64,000 nucleotides of DNA from assembly GCA_016210055.1 (NCBI GenBank), contig JACQUZ010000041.1, forward strand, positions 1 through 64,000, given 5' to 3'. The notes beneath the pieces are model-generated. The model was given only the letters and a program-made list of their open reading frames with translations. It searched no databases and was not told the DNA's origin. Position 1 is the stretch's first letter. Every line of letters starts with the position of its first letter. The position numbers and the translations under genes are program-made. Positions 24,823 to 34,244 of this stretch are shown piece after piece. The DNA comes from Deltaproteobacteria bacterium. GTDB lineage: Bacteria > Myxococcota_A > Polyangia > Haliangiales > SHYZ01.

Positions 24823-25621
24823 AAGCCACGCTCGCGAGCGCCTCTCGGCCTCCGGCGCGGCCCATGGCCAGGATATTGTGAAGCTCGCCAATGACCTTGC
24901 TCGGGCTCGGGCGCTGAAACACGTTCCGCCCCACGCAAAGCCCCACCCACTCGTAGCCAGACACGGCGCGGGCGAGCGAGAAGAGCTCGTCGTCGGAGCA
25001 GAGGGGGCCGCCTGCGAAGAACACCGCGGTATCATCGAAGGCATCTTCCAGGAGCTCTGCCACCTCCGACACGCTCTCCGGTGCGGCGAGCTTGAGCGCG
25101 TCAGTTCCCAGCTCAAGGGTGAGCCGAATGAGGTGGCGAAGTCGCGCGTGCTTGGCCTGCTTGTCGCCGATCTTGGCCTTGTCGTAGAGCATTGTGAGAA
25201 CGGGCATGCCGAAACGCTCCGCTTCGTCGACGACGGCGCCGAGCATTGTCAGGTTGTGGGCTTCGTTGTCCCCATCGAAATTGACCTGAATGGACACGGC
25301 GTCGGCCCCGAGCCGAATCGCGTGCTCGACGCGAGTGACGAGCTCCTTCGTGTCCGGGCAGGGCGCCATGGACGTCATTCCATTGAGGTGCACCATCACC
25401 GGAAGACCCCTGATGAGGTCAGCACGGGCCAAGCGCTCGACCATTCCCTTGTGCGCGATGATCCCGCCGAGATGCCGGTTGTTAATCCAGGACCCGATTT
25501 CGGAAAGAGTGCGCAGGCCTGACACGGGGCCAATGGTCAGCCCATGGTCAATGGGGACGAGGAGACCAGCGCCAGATTCGCGATTGAAGAACTTGCTGAT
25601 GCGAAGTCTTTTTCCAGACAT
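24821..25621 (-). CDS. GriI/ADH-synthase-like class I aldolase (amino-C7 phosphate synthase)
   Basis: 266 residues from the ATG at 25621 (AGAGG upstream). It belongs to the DeoC/FbaB-type aldolases that include archaeal ADH synthase (MJ0400) and Streptomyces GriI. Shared features: ISKFFNRESGAGLLVPIDHG near the start, TIGPVSGL, GADAVSIQVNFDGD (about 106-119), Schiff-base lysine in DALKLAAPES (Lys177), FFAGGPLCSDDELF and CVGRNVFQ. GriI joins aspartate-4-semialdehyde to dihydroxyacetone phosphate, giving the C7 precursor of 3-amino-4-hydroxybenzoate. The GriH-like gene and aspartokinase in the same operon make this role the best reading; a shikimate-type ADH synthase is the alternative. Family strong, exact substrate inferred. 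Confidence 0.85.
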   Translation of the reverse strand: MSGKRLRISKFFNRESGAGLLVPIDHGLTIGPVSGLRTLSEIGSWINNRHLGGIIAHKGMVERLARADLIRGLPVMVHLNGMTSMAPCPDTKELVTRVEHAIRLGADAVSIQVNFDGDNEAHNLTMLGAVVDEAERFGMPVLTMLYDKAKIGDKQAKHARLRHLIRLTLELGTDALKLAAPESVSEVAELLEDAFDDTAVFFAGGPLCSDDELFSLARAVSGYEWVGLCVGRNVFQRPSPSKVIGELHNILAMGRAGGREALASVA

Positions 25622-25634
25622 GGCAATTAACCTC

Positions 25635-26945
25635 TTACAAGTCAGACAACGCTTCACGAATTTCCTTGCGGGCAACCTTCCGCGCGGGGAAGAGCGCCGC
25701 AAGGGTCGCAATAGCCACAAGAACGAGAACGGAGGCGCCGTAGACTGCTGGCGTCCACGCAATGGTGATTGGAATCGCATTGCTCGATCCGGGGGGCACC
25801 CACGTCCAACCGGCGCTCCTTACGCCATGGGTAATGGCCGCGCTCACCGCGAGCCCGACGGCTCCCGCGAGGACGGCGAGCTGCGCATTTTCTAGGCCAC
25901 ACGAAAAGAGGACGAACCGCTTGCTAAACCCGAGGCTTCGCAGCGTGCCGAGCTCGCGAATGCGGCTAAATACGTTCACGTAGCTCGTGTTCATGAGGCT
26001 CATGAACGAGATGACGACGCCGATGGCGAGCACGAAGAAGAAGAAGCCCAGGAGAAGGCCCCTCACCTGGTGATAGAACGTGGCGCGGTCCGACCAAGTA
26101 TATACCTTGAGGTCGAGCCCCTTGGCCTTGAACTCGCGCTCCAAGAACGATTGAACTTCGGGGATATACTTCTCATCCGTGAGCTCTACGTGGTACTTGC
26201 TCACTCCGTCGGTGCCCATCAACGCCTGAGCGTCGGCGATCGGCATGACGACCAATCGCTGATTGATTTCCTTAATCCCCCAATCCATGATCCCCGACAC
26301 CGGATATGCGCCCGCGTTTAGCTGGCCGGAGACGGTAAGGGTGCTCAGTTGGAACTCGGCGTCGCCGCAGGCGAACTGGCGAACCTCCGGTTTCTCTCCC
26401 GGCTGAAGGGCGCGAAATCCTACTTGGGGAACCTGGCACCCGAGGATGCGCGCCAGCTCTTGGCCAAGGATCGCGGTCGATCGCCCCTTGGTCTCCCAGA
26501 GCGGCTGCCCCGCGACGACGTCGTACTCATAGGAGGGACCCTTGATCGAACGGATTTGCTCCACGTCTTCGCCTACGCCAGCGAAGATCGCCGTGGTCTT
26601 GCCGTTGGTCACCATCCCGGATATCTCCAGGAGACGCGCGAACGTGCGTACCTTGGGCTCTGCGCTGAGGATCTTGTCCACCTCTTTCTGCGTGGCTGGA
26701 CCTAAGAGCGACTTCGGCGCATCTTCCTGCGACGCACCTTCGAGCATGGGGCTCTCGACGATGATGTGGCCGCGCGCCCCCCAGCGAATGAAGGCGTCGC
26801 GGGTCATCTCGAGATTAGCCCGCACGTAACCATAAAGAGTGTTGCACGCGACCACGCCGCCCATCATGACGAGCAACGTGCTCAGGGACTTGCGCCACTG
26901 ACGGCGCACGCTTGCATGGGCCACTTTTAGCGCTAGCGACGACAC
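25635..26945 (-). CDS. FtsX-family ABC transporter permease (LolC/MacB type)
   Basis: 436 residues, GTG start with GGAGG at 6 bp. Topology: one N-terminal span (LSTLLVMMGGVVACNTLYGY, about 21-40), a large periplasmic MacB-PCD-like domain to about 285, then three spans in the C-terminal part (LLLGFFFFVLAIGVVISFM; LAVLAGAVGLAVSAAI; ASVLVLVAIATLAALFPARK). The coupling segment YVNVFSRIRELGTLRSLGFS is the classic FtsX signature that contacts the ATPase. This family works as mechanotransmitters extracting lipids or pushing substrates from the inner membrane. Together with the next permease and the ATPase it forms a two-permease exporter. Confidence 0.9.
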   Translation of the reverse strand: MSSLALKVAHASVRRQWRKSLSTLLVMMGGVVACNTLYGYVRANLEMTRDAFIRWGARGHIIVESPMLEGASQEDAPKSLLGPATQKEVDKILSAEPKVRTFARLLEISGMVTNGKTTAIFAGVGEDVEQIRSIKGPSYEYDVVAGQPLWETKGRSTAILGQELARILGCQVPQVGFRALQPGEKPEVRQFACGDAEFQLSTLTVSGQLNAGAYPVSGIMDWGIKEINQRLVVMPIADAQALMGTDGVSKYHVELTDEKYIPEVQSFLEREFKAKGLDLKVYTWSDRATFYHQVRGLLLGFFFFVLAIGVVISFMSLMNTSYVNVFSRIRELGTLRSLGFSKRFVLFSCGLENAQLAVLAGAVGLAVSAAITHGVRSAGWTWVPPGSSNAIPITIAWTPAVYGASVLVLVAIATLAALFPARKVARKEIREALSDL

Positions 26946-26960
26946 GAGGTACCTCCGATT

Positions 26961-29018
26961 TTATTGACCCAAGTTGGTCAGGCTAAAGTGACTGTCGGGA
27001 TGGCTCGCGGGACGTATGTTGCGATAGGTGAGCGTGCTTACCCGATCCTTGTAGACCGCGTCGGAGATCTTCATCTCCGAAATAAACGGAGTCCTCGTCT
27101 TCCCCTGCCCGACGCCGTTGTCGTACTTCATGGTCGCCACCTTGAACGGCTTGCCGGACACCGTGAGGAACTCGGCATAGATGGCCAGGCGAGTCTCCTT
27201 ATCCAGGTAGTAGATAACCTGGTCATAAGTGACGTCCTTGGAGGTCGCCTGCAGGAGGACCTTGTACGTTGGTCGATTGAGGACAGTGGCCTCGCCTTGA
27301 AATACCGCCCGGTAACTGTCCGCATATTGCACGGACGCAATGTCCCCATTCGCCGCCTGCCCGGTGAGGCGCTGCCTGGGGCTCACGCTGAGTGGCTTGC
27401 GTAGCCCAGGGCGCATGAACCACATCCCCCTTCCGGCGATCAGAATTGCCTCGCCCTTGCTCGACGTCGGGTATTCCGTGAACGCGACGGCACGATTACC
27501 CTTCACATCAATGTCGTAGCGGGACTCGGTCTTTCCCTGAGGCTCCACCGAGACGATGGTCAGGTTCCAAGAGTAGGCGCCATGGCCACCTCTCGAGCGG
27601 TCGGTAAATCGAATCCAGTCACGGACCTGCTCGACCGTCGGAGGTGCTACGGTCGTCTGAGGGGTAGGACTTGCTGCCCCCTGGGCAAGGCTAGGACTTG
27701 CGCCCAGAACGATGGCTGCAGCCAGCACGAGCCCGGCCGCCCCAGCACCGAGCTGGAAGAACTGGACAATGCGTCGGTTGATGCGCCGCTTGACGGCAAA
27801 GAAGCAGACGACTGCGGTGACCAGCGCCCCACCCAAGCAGAGGAGCACCACAGCGACGATCCCAGGGTAGAGGCGAACGGGCACGGGCGTGGACATGCGC
27901 GGCAGCGTCGTCGAGAGCCCGGCCGCCGACAAGGCACTGCTCACAATCACCGCCAGGATGGAGCCTGCTACGGCGCCGACCGCAGCGAGGACAAGGGCCT
28001 CCTTGGCGAACAAGGAAGACACCTGGCGCTTTCCGAACCCTATCGACCGGAATGTCCCGATCTCGCGCAACCGGTCCAATACGCCAATGGAAATGGTGTT
28101 CTGCACGGCAAGGACGGTAATCAACAAGACGAGCACCGCAGTGAACGAGAACACGACCGAGAAGAAACCCATCGCGCTCTCATAGAGCTTGCCAATCGCG
28201 GGATGTTTCCACGTGGTGACCTCCAGGTCCTGAAGACCGGCGGCACCGAGCGCAGCCTCGAGCTGCTTGGCAAAGCCCGCCGTCCGCGCCCGGTCGTCGA
28301 GAACCACCACGAGCCGCGAGACCGAGTCCGTGCGATAGAGGTTTTGCAGCACCTGCAAGGGGAGCTTGATGCTCCTGCTCTCGGTCTCTTCAATCCCCGT
28401 CGCGAATGAGCCCTCGATCTTTGCGTCGAGGGCATTGAGGCGCTGGTCAAAGCCAATTCCGGAGAGCTGGAGATAGCCGTCGAAATCAGGCTTCGGAGGC
28501 ACGACGCCGAGCACCTCCCCGAGCTGCTTTGTAATCAATAGATGACTCTCCGCGTCTCCATGGCGAAGCGCCGCACCTTGGGTACCGTCGGCCATGCTGG
28601 CGCCCACCGCCTGGGTGCCGAGAGCGCGAAGGCGGCCGTCGTCTTCGGGCACCACGCCGCTCGCCAGGAAGACCGTGCTGCGCTCGTCGTTTTGGATGAC
28701 CCCGACCCCTTCCAGCTGTGGCGTGACCAGTTGCGCGCCCGGAAGGGAACGGGTTACCTCGGCAATCCGCTTCGCCTGGTCTGAGGTGAGGGAGTACTGC
28801 GACGGCTCAGAGGAAAGCCGCTCGATGGCACCCTTGCGGTAGACCTGAACGTGCCCGTGGCCCTGCTTGTAAATCACCACCGCGGACAGCGTTGACTCGA
28901 CAAACCGCACGTAGCCAAGGAACAGGAGCAGGCCGAAGACACCACAGCCAACTGCCAGCATGGTGGTGACGCTACGGCGCTTGTCTCGACGGATGTTTCG
29001 AAAGGCTAGCGACCACAT
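26961..29018 (-). CDS. FtsX-family permease fused to a LolA-like outer-membrane carrier domain
   Basis: 685 residues from the ATG at 29018 (AGGG upstream; 7 bp after the ATPase stop). Residues 1-415 are an FtsX permease: MWSLAFRNIRRDKRRS, four spans and the coupling segment ISIGVLDRLREIGTFRSIGF. A fifth hydrophobic stretch (GAGAAGLVLAAAIVLGASPS, about 425-446) looks like an embedded signal peptide ending LAQ. Residues 447-685 resemble COG2834 lipoprotein-sorting/LolA-like proteins (SWNLTIVSVEPQGKTESRYD, MKYDNGVGQGKTRTPFISEM, DRVSTLTYRNI). No start or stop codon separates the halves, so it appears to be a true fusion placing the carrier in the periplasm next to the pore. I do not know a described example. 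Confidence 0.85.
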   Translation of the reverse strand: MWSLAFRNIRRDKRRSVTTMLAVGCGVFGLLLFLGYVRFVESTLSAVVIYKQGHGHVQVYRKGAIERLSSEPSQYSLTSDQAKRIAEVTRSLPGAQLVTPQLEGVGVIQNDERSTVFLASGVVPEDDGRLRALGTQAVGASMADGTQGAALRHGDAESHLLITKQLGEVLGVVPPKPDFDGYLQLSGIGFDQRLNALDAKIEGSFATGIEETESRSIKLPLQVLQNLYRTDSVSRLVVVLDDRARTAGFAKQLEAALGAAGLQDLEVTTWKHPAIGKLYESAMGFFSVVFSFTAVLVLLITVLAVQNTISIGVLDRLREIGTFRSIGFGKRQVSSLFAKEALVLAAVGAVAGSILAVIVSSALSAAGLSTTLPRMSTPVPVRLYPGIVAVVLLCLGGALVTAVVCFFAVKRRINRRIVQFFQLGAGAAGLVLAAAIVLGASPSLAQGAASPTPQTTVAPPTVEQVRDWIRFTDRSRGGHGAYSWNLTIVSVEPQGKTESRYDIDVKGNRAVAFTEYPTSSKGEAILIAGRGMWFMRPGLRKPLSVSPRQRLTGQAANGDIASVQYADSYRAVFQGEATVLNRPTYKVLLQATSKDVTYDQVIYYLDKETRLAIYAEFLTVSGKPFKVATMKYDNGVGQGKTRTPFISEMKISDAVYKDRVSTLTYRNIRPASHPDSHFSLTNLGQ

Positions 29019-29025
29019 GGTGCCC

Positions 29026-29772
29026 TCACGAAAGTGCGATGGTGGACGATGCCTTCTTCCCACCGTTGGCTCGGTCCCGTTCAATGGGCAATGGCGCCTG
29101 CCGATCGTCTTGCTGGAGGCGACCATCCCGCACGCGGATCACCCGCTTCACGTTGCCGAGGAGCCCCTGGTCGTGAGTGGAGAAAACGAACGTCACGGCC
29201 TGTTCTTCATTGAGCTTGCGCATGAGCTCTACGATCCCTTGGGCATTCGCGGAGTCGAGGTTTGCGGTGGGCTCATCAGCCAGCACCAAGCTTGGGCGAG
29301 TGATGAGGGCACGGGCGATGCTCACCCTCTGTCTCTGGCCGCCCGAGAGCTGATCGGGGAGGAAGTTGGCGAACCGGCCAAGCCCCACGAGCTCGAGCGC
29401 CTCGAGCGCTCGCTTCTTGCGCTCCTCAGCCTTGATCTTGTGGAGGTAAAGCGGAACCTCCACGTTCTCTGCGGCCGTGAGCACCGGAACCAGGTTGAAG
29501 CTTTGAAACATGAAGCCGATGTCGGTGGCACGGAGCCTATCGAGCTGGGCATCCTTGAGGTCCGAGGTCCGCTTTCCGTTAATGCGAACCACTCCAGAGG
29601 TGGGCGAATCAAGGCAGCCGATCAGGTTCAGGATCGTTGTCTTCCCGCTCCCGCTCGGGCCCGTTATGGCTACGAACTCACCCTTGGCGATGCTGAGCGT
29701 CAAGTCGCTCACAGCGTCGACAAACGTGCTGCCAAGAGTGAAGCGCTTGGATATCTTAACGAGCTCGATCAT
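29026..29772 (-). CDS. ABC transporter ATP-binding protein (LolD/MacB-type)
   Basis: 248 residues. Walker A GPSGSGKTTILN (about 39-50), Q-loop FMFQSFNLVPVLTAAENV, signature LSGGQRQRVSIARAL, Walker B LVLADEPTANLD and switch histidine FSTHD are intact. The C-terminal 25 residues are an extra basic tail. It is the only ATPase of the cluster and should energise the two FtsX permeases downstream. ATG with GGAGAA at about 8 bp. Confidence 0.93.
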   Translation of the reverse strand: MIELVKISKRFTLGSTFVDAVSDLTLSIAKGEFVAITGPSGSGKTTILNLIGCLDSPTSGVVRINGKRTSDLKDAQLDRLRATDIGFMFQSFNLVPVLTAAENVEVPLYLHKIKAEERKKRALEALELVGLGRFANFLPDQLSGGQRQRVSIARALITRPSLVLADEPTANLDSANAQGIVELMRKLNEEQAVTFVFSTHDQGLLGNVKRVIRVRDGRLQQDDRQAPLPIERDRANGGKKASSTIALS

Positions 29773-29801
29773 TGTCCTTGTTCTCCTCTACCCTCACAAG
29801 G

Positions 29802-31073
29802 TCAAAACGTATAGCCGACGGCAAGTCGGCCGATCTTGGCTACAGGGATCCTTAATGTCGAATCGCTCGGCCCAAATGCTTGGGCGTACGAGGCGGATGC
29901 CCTCCAGTTCCGCCAAAGGCAGAGCAGTTCCGCATGGCCCAGCGCTCCGCCGGTTGGATACGCCGCGATAGCGCTGGCCGTGAAGGTCATGGTCTTCGCC
30001 GGTGGCAACTCGCCGAGCCGTGCGTGCAGGACGGCGTAGGCTCCTTCTAGGAGGGGATGAAACCCCTGTCCCTGGTGAAGTGCCTGCACCGTGAGCGGGA
30101 CGAGCTGGGCCGCTGCTGCCCGCTCGGTCTCGTTGAGCGACATGCTGTTGTACACGAGCTCCACCCCGATCTCGCCGCCTCCCGCCAAGCCGAAGCGCGC
30201 GTTGGCGAGGGCTTCGACACCGACGTCACCTTCGTAGCTCGCCTGGCCACCGAGGGCGGCGCCGCGGTCTCGCACCTGCCCGCGCGAAACGGCCGCCTCT
30301 ACGCCGAGAGTCCAAGCGCTTCCCAGTCCAAGCTCGGCGTACCCACCTGCGTGGGCTTCGTAGCGGTTCCCCACGCCACCTACGACGCCGACGGTGAGCG
30401 AGTCTTCCCCAATATTTTGGTACTCGACCCGCGAAACAGCGAGGTACGAGGCCGAGTCGCTCGCGATCGAAAGCGAATCCATGCGAACCGCCGCCGCCGA
30501 GAGGCTCCATGAGTCGCCAGCGCTAATTGCCAAGGCGGTCGCCCACTTCCCGAGAACCTCGCGGTGCGTCGTGGTCATGAGCGTCTCAGAGAACGCCCGA
30601 TTGGTGGGGCTATAGAGGATTCCTGGGCCCCAACCTAAGACATGCTTTCCGAGGGTGATCGTCAATCGATCCCCCAAGATGGCGCGAAGATAACCTTGCT
30701 GAAGCCAAAGCTCGAGATCGCGCGCTTCGTCGCGCTCCATGGACGCGAGCGCCCTTGGGTTGAGCACCAGGGAACTACCGCCGCAGGGATCCTGGACACA
30801 GCGCAGGCCAAGGTCTGCTGAAAGCCAGGCGCTCGAGAATCTACCTTCCTGGGGTGCCACTGCCCGTTCGGGCACAAGCGCCAGCTCGGGGTCCAAGCTC
30901 TCGAAACGACCTTCCATGGAGATCGAGCGGCGTAGCTCAAAGCGGTCCCAGAAACCGGGACTTGGCTCGGGCGCGACCTCGGACTCCATGCCAGGTGCCT
31001 CCTCCTGTGCGAGCGCGAGGCTAGGGCACAAGGAAAGGAGTGGCAGGAGCGTCGAGATGGCGCGAGCATCCAT
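29802..31073 (-). CDS. outer-membrane beta-barrel protein of the cluster
   Basis: 423 residues with a signal peptide (about 1-22, ending ALAQ). The body alternates polar and hydrophobic residues in about 14-18 strands (YLRAILGDRLTITLGKHVLG, SLTVGVVGGVGNRYEAHAGG) and ends in Phe (RLAVGYTF), the signature for BAM-dependent insertion. The motif LGKHVLGWGPGILYSPTNR resembles capsule-assembly Wzi and DUF1302-like porins. No TolC features. In context it is the outer-membrane exit or receptor for the exported product; alternatively a porin for its precursor. AGAGG precedes the ATG; 9 bp separates it from the upstream ligase gene. Confidence 0.7.
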   Translation of the reverse strand: MDARAISTLLPLLSLCPSLALAQEEAPGMESEVAPEPSPGFWDRFELRRSISMEGRFESLDPELALVPERAVAPQEGRFSSAWLSADLGLRCVQDPCGGSSLVLNPRALASMERDEARDLELWLQQGYLRAILGDRLTITLGKHVLGWGPGILYSPTNRAFSETLMTTTHREVLGKWATALAISAGDSWSLSAAAVRMDSLSIASDSASYLAVSRVEYQNIGEDSLTVGVVGGVGNRYEAHAGGYAELGLGSAWTLGVEAAVSRGQVRDRGAALGGQASYEGDVGVEALANARFGLAGGGEIGVELVYNSMSLNETERAAAAQLVPLTVQALHQGQGFHPLLEGAYAVLHARLGELPPAKTMTFTASAIAAYPTGGALGHAELLCLWRNWRASASYAQAFGPSDSTLRIPVAKIGRLAVGYTF

Positions 31074-31082
31074 GAGTGACCT

Positions 31083-32831
31083 CTATGCAGCCGCCCGAAA
31101 GACGCGCTTGAGGGTTTTTCCCGTTACTCCGATCGGGAAGTTCTCAAACGGAATGAGTTGCACCTGAGCGAGACGGTCCTTCTCGCCGAGCAGGGCGTTG
31201 AGCTCGCCAAGCAATTGGTCAGCCGAGATCCCGCCGACGCCCTGCCTGAGCGCGATGGCGGCGACGGGCGCCCCCTGGTGCGCCGGAATTGGCGATTGGA
31301 ATACCGTGGCGTCGAATACCGATGGATGCCTAAGAAGGCGTTCCTCAATCGGTAGGGTATAGGACGTGCCCTTGCCATGACGAATGACGTCCACTTCCCG
31401 ATCGAGATGAACGTACTCGCCGTCTTTCGTGCGCATGACGATATCACCGGTGAACCACCAGCCGTCGGCGCTGGCCGAAATCAACCGGTCGTGCGCATTC
31501 CAATACCCACCGAACATGCACGTGCCCTTGATCATGAGTCTCCCGGGTATCCCCACGGGCACGTTTCTGCCGCTCTCGTCAACGACCTTAATGCTTGGTC
31601 CGAAGAACGGCACCGGCCTGCCCACGCGACGGTCGAATCGCTTGGTCCACGGACCGACCAGCCGCAAGAGACCGGCGATGCCCACCTCGCTGGAGCCCAG
31701 GCCGTCGACGAAGATCGAGCCGCTTGCAGGGATTCCCAGGCGCCTGAGGAAGCTGCCGTGCTGGACGAACGCCCGCTGATGAACTTCGTGGCTCGCATCG
31801 GCGGTGGTCGCCCAGACGCGGATTGAGCTCAGGTCCGGGTTTCGATGCAGCTCGTGGTAGAGAAACGTGTAGGTGATCGGGAAGCCAAAGAACACGCTCA
31901 CCCGGCGCTGCGCAATGGTATCGAGGGCTCGCTTGGCCTGGAAGTTGGCAGCGACGGTCAAGCGGCCGCCGAAAATGAGCGCAACGTTGACATAGAGATG
32001 GGCTACCTGATGGTTGTACGGAATGGCCGCGTAAACCTGATCCTTCCGGGACACCAAGTTAAACAGCAGGGCCGCTCGCGCCGAGATCTTCAGGCCCCTC
32101 TTGAGGAGAATGACTCCCTTGGGGAATCCGGTGGTCCCGGAGGTGTGGGTGATGTAGAGGATGTCGTCGTCGCCGCGTGGGACGGGGGCGGGAAGAGGCC
32201 TTGGCGCTTCGAGCAGCGTGGAGAGCGATTCGACAGTAATGCCTGCGACGGTAGTTCCGGCCGACTTGCCGTTCTCCTCGTTGCCATCGACAAGAACGAC
32301 TTTCTTCACGGTCTTGGGGGCAAAGCCAACAGCCACGAGCTTCGCCAGGGACGTGGCGTCGGTAATGAGGAGCGAGGCCCCGACGTAATCGAGGTAGGCC
32401 GCCAGGAGCGCCGGGTCCAGCCCACCGTTAATTGGGACCGAAATGGCGCCTAGGCGGGTGCACGAGGCGGAGAACAGAAAAATGTCGAAGTGATTCGCCT
32501 TGTAGATTGCGACGCGATCATTCACGCCCGCGCCCAGGTCACGGAAGACGGCGGCCAGCGCCGAGACGGTCGCGGCGATCCGATTCCCACTCCACTCGCG
32601 TTCGTCACTAGCCTTGTAGATCCGCTCCGGTGCTCGCCATGCGAGAGGTTCTTCGAGATCGACCAGGGTGCGGTCGCCGTAGCGCCGGGCAGCAAAGTCA
32701 ACCGCTTCATCGATCTCGCAGGCTCGGCCAAAAAGCAGCGGCAACCGCTGGTGAAAGCCTAGCTTTACAGCCACTGCGACTGCCGCCAGGACAACCGCAG
32801 CGACGACAGAAAGTAGGACGGTGGCGAGCAT
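31083..32831 (-). CDS. membrane-anchored long-chain acyl-CoA synthetase-like ligase
   Basis: 582 residues. The N-terminal span (MLATVLLSVVAAVVLAAVAV, about 1-22) is followed by an AMP-binding enzyme like very-long-chain acyl-CoA synthetases/FATP: AIYKANHFDIFLFSASCTRL then GAISVPINGGL, P-loop YITHTSGTTGFPKGVIL (about 226-242), LGSSEVGIAGLLRLVG and the end GVTGKTLKRVF with the A10 lysine. Substrate is probably a fatty acid, activated at the inner-membrane face. GAGAGGGAAGTC precedes the ATG, 17 bp after the acyltransferase stop. This is the second ligase of the operon, so the pathway activates two different acids, one aromatic and one aliphatic (inference). Confidence 0.87.
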   Translation of the reverse strand: MLATVLLSVVAAVVLAAVAVAVKLGFHQRLPLLFGRACEIDEAVDFAARRYGDRTLVDLEEPLAWRAPERIYKASDEREWSGNRIAATVSALAAVFRDLGAGVNDRVAIYKANHFDIFLFSASCTRLGAISVPINGGLDPALLAAYLDYVGASLLITDATSLAKLVAVGFAPKTVKKVVLVDGNEENGKSAGTTVAGITVESLSTLLEAPRPLPAPVPRGDDDILYITHTSGTTGFPKGVILLKRGLKISARAALLFNLVSRKDQVYAAIPYNHQVAHLYVNVALIFGGRLTVAANFQAKRALDTIAQRRVSVFFGFPITYTFLYHELHRNPDLSSIRVWATTADASHEVHQRAFVQHGSFLRRLGIPASGSIFVDGLGSSEVGIAGLLRLVGPWTKRFDRRVGRPVPFFGPSIKVVDESGRNVPVGIPGRLMIKGTCMFGGYWNAHDRLISASADGWWFTGDIVMRTKDGEYVHLDREVDVIRHGKGTSYTLPIEERLLRHPSVFDATVFQSPIPAHQGAPVAAIALRQGVGGISADQLLGELNALLGEKDRLAQVQLIPFENFPIGVTGKTLKRVFRAAA

Positions 32832-32848
32832 GACTTCCCTCTCCGCGA

Positions 32849-34234
32849 CTAGGCGGCACGCGCGACGTCGTAATCGGGCGCGTGCTTGTCAGTAATGCGA
32901 ATCAATTCCCGCTTGATTCTGTCTATGACCTGCTCCTTGAAGTCATCAAATGCGTCTGGGTAATAAACGGCATTGAGCTCGAGCCTTCCGTGGATCTTCG
33001 GCGTGTAGAAGATGAAGTCGATGGGCGCCACGAGGCAGCCAAAGCCGATGTAATCCTCGATCGGCAGGCCTGGGTGCCCAAAATGGGTGAAGCGCTCCTC
33101 AACCACGCCGGGATTGGAATAGGCTATGCTAGTTGTTTGAAAGCGCCTGAACATCCAAAGACCGAGCCTTCGGGTCGATCGATTGCGCAGAAGCCGGTTC
33201 AGGTGGCCGAGCTTCGCCAATTCAAGGAAAATGCGTCCGGCCTTGAGATCGGAGACCTGGCGGGCGATGTCCTCGAAGAGGACCTCGTCCGACGAATGTC
33301 TCGGAAGGCTCATGCGGTACGGGAGCATGAAGTTCTGGTAGTAGGTCTTCGCTCGTTCCGGTACCAGGTTGCGGACGCTCACCGGCATCATGACGCGGAT
33401 CCGCTTCTCTTTACCGGCGACCTGGTCCTTGACCGCACGAAGGAGGCATGCGGTGAGCAGGGTGTTGACGGTCTGACCCTCACGGCGAGCGGCCGTCTCG
33501 AATCTTTTTTGAAGGTTCTCGTCGAGGATCTCGCGATAGAAGTCAACCGTCCTTCCGGATGTTCCCCGGACGTGCTGGGACTGGACGCGAAGGCCATGAT
33601 CCTTGGCCAGGCCTTCCTTGATGGATTCCCACATGCCGATTCCGGAGAGAGCGCCACGGTCAATCTGTCGACACGTGGGGCTCACCGAGGGTAGCGACTC
33701 GAAACCTAGGCGCTTGCCGTCCGCGTCTTCCTGTCCCAGCAGGCGACCGTAGTCCGAGAACAACTCGGACAGGAACATCGAGTCGCTCTTGGCGTCGGCG
33801 ACCGCGTGGGACGGCGTCATGAGGAGGCACGACTTGTCCTCGATGGTCGACCGTACATGCCAGAAGCGCACGGGCGGCTCTTCGAGCCACTTGACGGGGT
33901 TCTTGAGCGCAAGTTCCGTGACGAAGCGTCGGAACTCCGGGTGGCGGAAGCCCAGCGGGCCTGTGTGATGGGCTTCGTCACAGCGAATGTCTTCGGGCTT
34001 CCAGGCGCCTACCTCCACTCGGCGCGCCTTGGGGTCGGGCCGCGTGAGAAGCAATGGACAACGAGAAATGGTCGCTCGAATGGCCTTGACGAGCAGCTCG
34101 TGATCGAGCCCACGCCCGACTACTACAATCTGCATCGAGTTGATGTTGACCGACAGAAACTGGGTACGAAGCAGTACCTCGGCCAAGGTGTCGAGCTTGC
34201 TCGCGTCACGCGTTTCGATTGCGGTGTCTTGCAT
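32849..34234 (-). CDS. condensation-domain-like acyltransferase (PapA/wax-synthase-like)
   Basis: 461 residues from the ATG at 34234; upstream codons of the open frame overlap the reductase gene and are not conserved-looking. The catalytic motif of CoA-dependent acyltransferases, HxxxD, is present as PSHAVADAKS (His143, Asp147), with a long C-terminal half typical of NRPS condensation, alcohol acetyltransferase and WS/DGAT families (NTLLTACLLRAVKDQVA; IRVMMPVSVRNL; TSIAYSNPGVVEE near the DFGWG-equivalent). Stand-alone members join an activated acyl group to an amine or alcohol. It lies 10 bp after the reductase stop. Likely role: amide or ester bond between the aromatic and fatty parts; donor and acceptor unproven. 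Confidence 0.75.
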   Translation of the reverse strand: MQDTAIETRDASKLDTLAEVLLRTQFLSVNINSMQIVVVGRGLDHELLVKAIRATISRCPLLLTRPDPKARRVEVGAWKPEDIRCDEAHHTGPLGFRHPEFRRFVTELALKNPVKWLEEPPVRFWHVRSTIEDKSCLLMTPSHAVADAKSDSMFLSELFSDYGRLLGQEDADGKRLGFESLPSVSPTCRQIDRGALSGIGMWESIKEGLAKDHGLRVQSQHVRGTSGRTVDFYREILDENLQKRFETAARREGQTVNTLLTACLLRAVKDQVAGKEKRIRVMMPVSVRNLVPERAKTYYQNFMLPYRMSLPRHSSDEVLFEDIARQVSDLKAGRIFLELAKLGHLNRLLRNRSTRRLGLWMFRRFQTTSIAYSNPGVVEERFTHFGHPGLPIEDYIGFGCLVAPIDFIFYTPKIHGRLELNAVYYPDAFDDFKEQVIDRIKRELIRITDKHAPDYDVARAA

Positions 34235-34244
34235 GGTGGTCACC

